From contig CM055114.1 in assembly GCA_029204225.1 (NCBI GenBank), positions 16,129,502 to 16,193,501 of the forward strand: a DNA stretch of 64,000 bases, in the 5' to 3' direction. The translations under genes were made by a program, and so were the position numbers. A model generated the notes under the pieces. It was given only the letters and a program-made list of their open reading frames with translations, was not told the origin of the DNA and did no database searches. The DNA is from Diphasiastrum complanatum (lineage: Eukaryota > Streptophyta > Lycopodiopsida > Lycopodiales > Lycopodiaceae). Below, piece by piece: positions 58,101-64,000 of this stretch; the first letter of the stretch is position 1, and every line of letters starts with the position of its first letter.

Positions 58101-59080
58101 AGTCATGTTTTGAGTTGCTTCGGAATCTAGATACCAGGAATCAATATCATGTTGTTGTTCTCCGACTTTGGTCATGAAAGCTGCTTCATCTTTTTCTTCT
58201 TCTTCTTGTTGATTTGAGTGACTGGCTGTAGAACTATGTGCTTGTTGTTGGAACTGCTTCTTCTTTTCGTTGTTGTCCTTCAAAGTTCGGCAGTCCTTGA
58301 TTTCGTGGCCAATCCTCTTACAGTATCTGCAAAAAAGTTTCTGCACTGGTTGGAATGATGAAGAGCTTGAATTCGATCCTGAACCAGAATTTGATCCAAA
58401 CTGCATGTTGCTCTTCTTGTCAGTAGAGCCTGACTTTGTAGATCTCTTGGATCTAAACTTTTGATTTTTTGAATACAGAGCTTAGGATCCGATCTTGAGC
58501 CTGAGGAGGATGTTGATCTTCTGATCTCCTCTTGTAGGAGCAGAAAAATTACTCTTGATAGAGTAAGGTGGTCCTGGGTAGAAATTGCCATTATCCAATT
58601 TTTGTAGGCCTCAGGTAGACTCGATAATAGAGTCATGAGTGCATCGGAATCTTCTATGACTGAGCCAGTTGCAGTCATCTGCTCCGTAAGATTTTTGAAA
58701 GTGTTGAGGTGGCTCGAAACATTATCTGCATCAAACATTCTGAGAGTGAAAAATTTCTTCCTCATATGAAGCTTGGACGTAACATCTCTGATGTCGTAGA
58801 GAGTTGCTAGGATGTCCCATGCATTCTTAGCAGTCTGAGCAACACGTATGTGGCTGATCTGAGTATCCTTGATGTTGAGGGTGACAATGGCAAATGCTTT
58901 GTCATTTCTCAATCTCCACTTGGTGATGACGGCTGCATCACCTTCTGGTTTGAGCTCTGTGCCATCAACGATGTCCCACAGTTCTTTGGCTAGAAGTATA
59001 ACCTTCATCTTGAATTTCCAGAGATGGTAGTTATCTCCATCGAGTTTGTCAATGAGAGATGAACTAGGTGATGGATCCAT
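55115..59080 (-). pseudogene. Copia gag-pol, broken (family-A copy 3)
   Basis: Gag starts at the ATG at 59080-59078 (MDPSPSSSLIDKLDGDNYHL, then WKFKMKVILLAKELWDIVDG) and runs about 190 residues before a frame change near 58490. The knuckle CRYCKRIGHEIKDC (about 58290-58330) is intact. The protease site reads DSEATQN, so the Gly of DSGA is Glu. The GAG-pre-integrase and integrase start are at 57402-58067 (LTFIDHFSRRT). The RT start is at 56349-56693 (KPISCKWIFKAKYD, ARLVAKGF) and the RNase H end is at 55115-55429 (YCDNQNTIAL, DIKLKYHYLRE). RT and integrase remnants lie between, in several frames. It is clearly non-functional. Confidence 0.85.
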
Positions 59081-59190
59081 TCTAGTTGAACGAGATCGTT
59101 GGTAGAAACAACGATTGTCGGAATATTGTTGGTTGTGTGTTTGCTAGAAAGACGTCTTGATAAAAACAAGACTGATAATCCGCAGTAGAA

Positions 59191-59590
59191 ATGCAGATTA
59201 CTGAAATGCTCGATCTGATACCATGTTGTAAAACCATGGGAGTGTGAGCAACAGCGGAAGCTCGAGGATTGGGCGCGGCGTGTAGGAACGGAAACGCAAC
59301 AGTTAGCAACAAAAATATTCAAGTAGAAAAATTCATATAGAATGCACAAATGAACGACATAGTAGTGAGACAAAAATTGCACTCTGATTAATGCAGATTA
59401 CTGAAATGCTCACTGTGATACCATGTCGTAAAACCGTGGGAGTGTGAGTGACCGCGGAAGCTCGAGGATTGAGCGCAGCGTGTAGGAATGGAAACGCAAC
59501 AGTTAGCAGCAAAAATATTCAAGTAGAAAAATTCATACAGAATGCGCAAATGAACGACATAGTAGTGAGACAAAAATTGCACTCTGATTA
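59191..59590 (-). repeat. Tandem duplication of primer site and LTR end
   Basis: About 200 bp (from gcagattactgaaatgctc to caaaaattgcactctgatta) occur twice in direct repeat, with equivalent points at 59224 and 59424. The repeat spans the primer-binding site and the 3' end of the 5' LTR. The two copies have begun to diverge (for example accatggg versus accgtggg). Confidence 0.85.
59212..59223 (-). other. Primer-binding site of family-A copy 3
   Basis: The minus strand reads TGGTATCAGATC, two bases off the usual TGGTATCAGAGC, directly at the LTR end. A second, more degraded version is in the duplicated unit at about 59412-59423. Confidence 0.7.
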
Positions 59591-59845
59591 ATATCAACAA
59601 TGAGTACAATAGCTTGAAGTAATAACTTCAGCTTGTTGAGAAAAATTCAATTAACACTTACATAGCTTGATTCAGTTGATATATATATTTACAAGTGTTG
59701 AGAGAAAAATATCTTGTGTCCTAATTGCCATTTACTCCAGTTTTTGTATCTATACAACCGCCCTTAGAATATTTGTTTCTCCAACTGTTTTAGGGTTGAT
59801 GATAAGTTGGTGACATCGGTCTTCCAATGTAGCAAAAATGCTACA

Positions 59846-60075
59846 AACATTGCTTCTAATCTCATGGTCTATGCTAGATTAAAACACAGAGATTGCTCAT
59901 CACTTTGTGAGAGAAAACACACAATCCAAAAATATCATATTGCAGCATGTGTCTACATCAAAGTATTTTGCTGATATCTTCACCAAGCCTCTTCAAAATG
60001 ACTAAATTTCTAAAGTTTAGATCAAATCTTGGTATAATAAACAAATCCCAAGCAAGCCTATATTAAAATTAAGTT
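59846..60075 (+). pseudogene. Copia RNase H C-terminus (right half)
   Basis: The plus strand encodes NIASNLMVYARLKHREIAHHFVREN, then NIILQHVSTSKYFADIFTKPL, the conserved end of copia pol. The left-half fragment stops at CDNISA at about 52455, and this piece resumes at the position that follows it in the 36477-40430 frame. It therefore probably belongs to the same element, split by later insertions. I could not see a 3' LTR matching 50815-51651 to its right. Confidence 0.75.
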
Positions 60076-63000
60076 CAAGCTAGAATTGTGAAGATTCTAA
60101 GAATTGCCACAAGTTCTAGCCTGCTAATTTTGGTCCTATCTTGGAGATATAATGTACCCCTATATTTGAAACCTTAGAAATGTTAAATATGATGTGTGTT
60201 TAATATTTAAGATGCAAATTTAACCTTTATACATTTTTTATTTATGCTCTTACAAAGGCATGATTTTTAGATGTCTAGATTCACTGTAATATGGAGTCTT
60301 AATGAGATCAACCAAATCAAGCTTGCATCCATTGTACTCGTTTTGGAGCTTCTAACTACATTGTTTTGTGTGGAAACTTTTTGCTTGTATTTGTAACTTG
60401 CTTCTATGCTGATATATGATTTATTTGAAAACTATTAGGATCTATTAAAAGTATGAGAAGACGTTCCTACCATTAGAACCGAGCCGAAATATATGTGCCA
60501 ATTGGAGTTCTTGCCAAGACTAGCTTAAAAGTAGTTTTTGGTATCATTTTGTGAAGATCATTTGAATTGATAAGCTATTAACGTACAAGCTCCATCACTT
60601 AGTAATCATTGTAGATGACATTTAGATCCTTGTTACAATAATTTCAAAAAGGCCATCTCGATTGCTTTGGAAACATATGGATGTTTCACAAGAAATTTGA
60701 TAATTTGTTGTCCTTAATGTGCGAAGCTTGTTGTGGAACGGCGGAGACGAAGTGCTACACCACCATCTATCATTGTATCTTTCTTCCATATTCACAACTT
60801 CATGCATTATCCACTAGTAACAATATTATAGCCAAGGACTTACATTGGATAGTAGGTGTCGAGTAATCATTTTAGTGTATCATGTTTATTAAAGCATATT
60901 AGAATAATTACTTTCTAGCATTTTGCATTCTCCTTCCATGTACTCTCATCCTTTTGGACATTGATGAATTTTCCCATCCTACTTAATAAAGAAAGATTTT
61001 TATCATCTATATCCAATAAATTTTCATAAATTTGTAAGCTATCCACGTTCTATCATTATCTTTTGTGAAAAATGACAAGACCGATTAAATATATTGATTT
61101 TCTTGTCATCAACATGGCTCCAGTAGCAAAAAAAATTTGTTTGGATCTATGATAGACGTCATAATGATAAGCTCAATTGAAACAGACTAATTTTTTTTTT
61201 CCTATTTTTAAAGCACTAAATGATCTTCTAAACACAAGTTGCCAATGAACCCTAGTTTAACCAACTTGGTGCAACTTGTTAACTGAAATTCAATCATCTT
61301 GGATAACTTAGATAGCTTAGTTGTCTAGGGAGAACACTAGCCAACCAATAGCATGTTTGCAACCTATCTAACAGCAATTTCACATTTTGCAAAAATTGAA
61401 CTTTGTTTTTTTAAATCTCGATAACCTAAGTTACAACAACGCTACTTCAAGAAATTGTAATTAGGACATTTGGACATCAAAAGAGAGCAAAACAGAAAAG
61501 CACCTTGAAAAAGTCTGTAGAATCAAGAGTTTCTCTTGTAAAAAGCTCCCAAACAAAATATTTGTAACTCACATTGATGAGCCATCAAATGCACCTTCTG
61601 GTGGTGATAAATAAAATGACATGCACACACATGTCACAAAGCAAAGAATTTCTTACCACATTGGCCTATTCCCTTTCAACAATGGACTAATGTATCCATG
61701 AATTCCCCACATAAAACATAATCATTATTGACAATTTTTCTAAGCAAACGCACCTTCATCATAGTTCATTAAAGAGCAACACAAGTATGACACCATTCTT
61801 TTAGAACAAGGATAGTCTTGTGCATGTCATGGCATATATCTCCATAAGATCATTCTTGTCGTGCTTTAGAAGGCACCATCATCATTCAGCCCAAGGTCAT
61901 TCACCAAAGATTTAATAGGAATGTAAGACTATTATGTATGAGCAGCACATGTGTGTTAAATTTCAAGAGTCAACAATTGTTCAACTACATTTTGTTTGGC
62001 ACATGTTTATTCAACGTCTTTCTCAAGTAAAGAGGTTAGCTCTAGATTATCATTCTTATAGTGTTATTTGAGAAGATGACACCAACTACCACACAAACAT
62101 GTAATATTTTCCATACGACAATTCTCTAAGGTGCTAGTCAAGAGGAGGATTGTGGTGCTAAATTGTCAACATGATCATGCAATAGCCTTCATGTGAGTCT
62201 TTTACATATTACTACTGGCCTCAATGAGGCCTATGAGCTAAGTTAATAGTTGATCCCAAAAAAAAAAAAAATCTTTCATGCTTGATGTTAGTCTTCAAGT
62301 ACAACCCCAACACAACCAACACCATTACCATTTCCAACATTATACTCTATAGGATGCGTGTGATATTTGTAAAGACATATTGAAGCTCATTGATGCATTT
62401 TCTCATAGGCCATCATTTTAGTCCCAAGCTATAACTCTTCTGATGACCATCAATTTCATAAACAACTGAGGACAACTTTATTTGTTGAGAGAGAGTTTTA
62501 GACATGCAATTGGGGCATCCACTAACATTCTAGTATGCATTGGGTTTTTAATGATTGAATTGGATTCCCAAAGTGATGAACAAATGCATATTCTTGCATT
62601 TGATCACTCGAGACCATTGCTAAGGGATTTAGTATTGCTCAATATCTCACAAACATTTGGTCACTAGTTAAGGTGATGGAACATCTACTAGGCCACATGA
62701 GTAGGAAGTCACTTGCCCTAATCCACAAGGAACTATGCTCATTTTTCTCGCTACTTGCTTATCTATTGTTCATGAACTTGACCTATTTTTAAGAGAATCA
62801 ATGGCACCAACATTTAAAGAACTTGTCCTTCAAGTTATTTTTGTTTCTTGGATATCTTAGTTGGAGAGTTATCTACAATTTAGATATTTGCCATTATAAT
62901 ATTTCATAGAATGTTTTTGATCTTAACTAAAATGAGGAAATTGGTTAGATAATAGTCAAAGTTTAAAAACGCACATAATTATGCAATCTTTGGTGCTCTA

Positions 63001-64000
63001 ATTAAAAGCTTCTACCTTTAAAAAGTCGTGTCCCCTTTGGTATTCACTTTCAACATCTCCGAAGGTGCAAAATTGAAGCATTTTCATGACATTTTTTTAT
63101 GATTCCAAATGAGTAAGTGCTATAATCAATATTCTGGGATAATGCCATTGATCAAAAATAACAATATCATCCTTTGTAACAAAACAGAACACTTTAAAGT
63201 AGGTACATATTATGAGATTTCCTAGTCAACTGCAAAATTAGAGGCTTACAAACACTAAAAATGCTAATTCTTTGTTACTTGAACTATAGATCAACTACGC
63301 AAAACTCACTCAAGTACTTTAAATGTATTTGTTTCCCAAAAATACATGTCAAAAGATAAATCCAATGCTTTATCTTTTTATTCTTAAATCTTAAACAAGA
63401 CACAAGCCAAAACTTTTCACAAATTGAAACGTTTCGTAATGAAAGATTGTGGCCAGATCATGACATTTGAACCTTATTCCTTCATAATAATAAACACAAA
63501 AAGAGATCGAATTATAAAGCAATACCCATGTTTCCAAGGGCATTTTACACACACCTACAAAGACCACTACGCTTTCACGATAAATCACAGTTGCAAGAAA
63601 GACATGGAAAACCACAAACCCAAAACCTAGGGCCACACATCAATTGCCTAAAAATACGAACGAGAAATCAAACAACAAATCTATAAAGGAGAAAAGAGGT
63701 CAACCACCAAGTTACATGTAGATAGCCAATGGTATTAGCAAAGATGCCTAAATAGATCGTAACATGAATTTTTACACTTTATTTTATGCAACATTATCTT
63801 CATTTTCTTAAAAGTTCTAAAACAATCATATATTCTCCCCTACTACACATCCTCCAAAAAAATCTTCTTAAAAAATTTTGTTCAAGAGTCCAATCTACAT
63901 TGATAAATATAGAAAACCTACTCATACTACTCTCGACAATAATTATTCTTAGAGAGAGAGAGAGAGGTATAACTTGTTCCACGCAACAACATTTTTACTC
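60076..64000. other. Spacer, nothing recognised
   Basis: AT-rich sequence with short open frames on both strands and no family signature. It contains a 14-base A run near 62258 and a short GA tract at 63952-63966. Some of the left part may be the unrecognised 3' LTR of the split copia element. Confidence 0.5.

Larger units (their letters stand above)
54038..59841 (-). mobile_element. Copia element, family A, copy 3 (most complete)
   Basis: Minus-strand element with a full 3' LTR (54038-55072), polypurine tract (TTAAGGGGGAG), RNase H, RT, integrase, protease, knuckle and gag in copia order, a primer site (59223-59212) and a 5' LTR. The 5' LTR is disturbed by a tandem duplication of about 200 bp and is cut off at about 59841, where plus-strand copia sequence starts. 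The coding region has many stops and frameshifts but most domains are present. No TSD can be tested because the right end is lost. Confidence 0.85.

Noticed and set aside
60088-60900. 3' LTR of the split copia element starting TGTGAAGATTC
   Set aside because: It has a TGTGAA start at the right place, but I could not align what follows to the 50815-51651 LTR and there is no clear polypurine tract.

Overview
The window reads as nuclear DNA of a land plant with a large, retrotransposon-rich genome. The evidence is one single-exon plant-specific AHL gene (AT-hook plus PPC/DUF296 domain), plant-type Ty1/copia and Ty3/gypsy elements primed by tRNA-iMet-like sites, AT-rich gene-poor spacers and GA microsatellites. 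I cannot name the species. The long spacers and the somewhat unusual AHL C-terminus would fit a gymnosperm or another large-genome plant, but that is a guess.

Layout, left to right. 1-4020: no recognisable gene, with a 21-C tract. 4021-7728: a damaged minus-strand copia element of family A. 7729-11790: a decayed plus-strand gypsy chromovirus that lacks its left end at the copia LTR. 11793-12765: a mosaic copia pol fragment. 12766-19200: mostly non-coding, with three different tandem-repeat blocks. 19205-20960: two gypsy fragments placed head to head. 22412-23486: the 5' end of another copia element. 24226-30422: a complete copia element with a perfect 5-bp target-site duplication (TSD, TTGGA) and a lightly broken reading frame. 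It is inserted beside older, related LTR remnants at 30428-31601. 31840-33760: a second, decayed copy of family A. 35827-42257: a minus-strand copia element with a TSD (TAATT), two 655-bp LTRs that differ at only one position I could find, and an uninterrupted 1317-codon gag-pol. 42263-45880: spacer with diverged repeats. 45900-48500: the AHL gene with its promoter and leader. 49411-49487: a GA microsatellite. 50815-60075: a nested complex. A plus-strand copia element is split at about 52455 and resumes at about 59846; between the halves lie a minus-strand gypsy integrase fragment, a gypsy LTR and a third family-A copia element. 60076-64000: no recognisable gene.

Functionally there is one likely host gene, the AHL transcriptional regulator. 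Everything else recognisable is retrotransposon. The most notable object is the 35827-42257 element, which looks complete and very young and is the best candidate for a currently mobile element. The LTRs of at least three different copia elements share a CACACGTGTG palindrome (G-box core) and several share a CT-rich motif. This points to shared regulatory signals in LTRs that are otherwise diverged. I found no CRISPR array, tRNA, rRNA or convincing undescribed multi-gene system.
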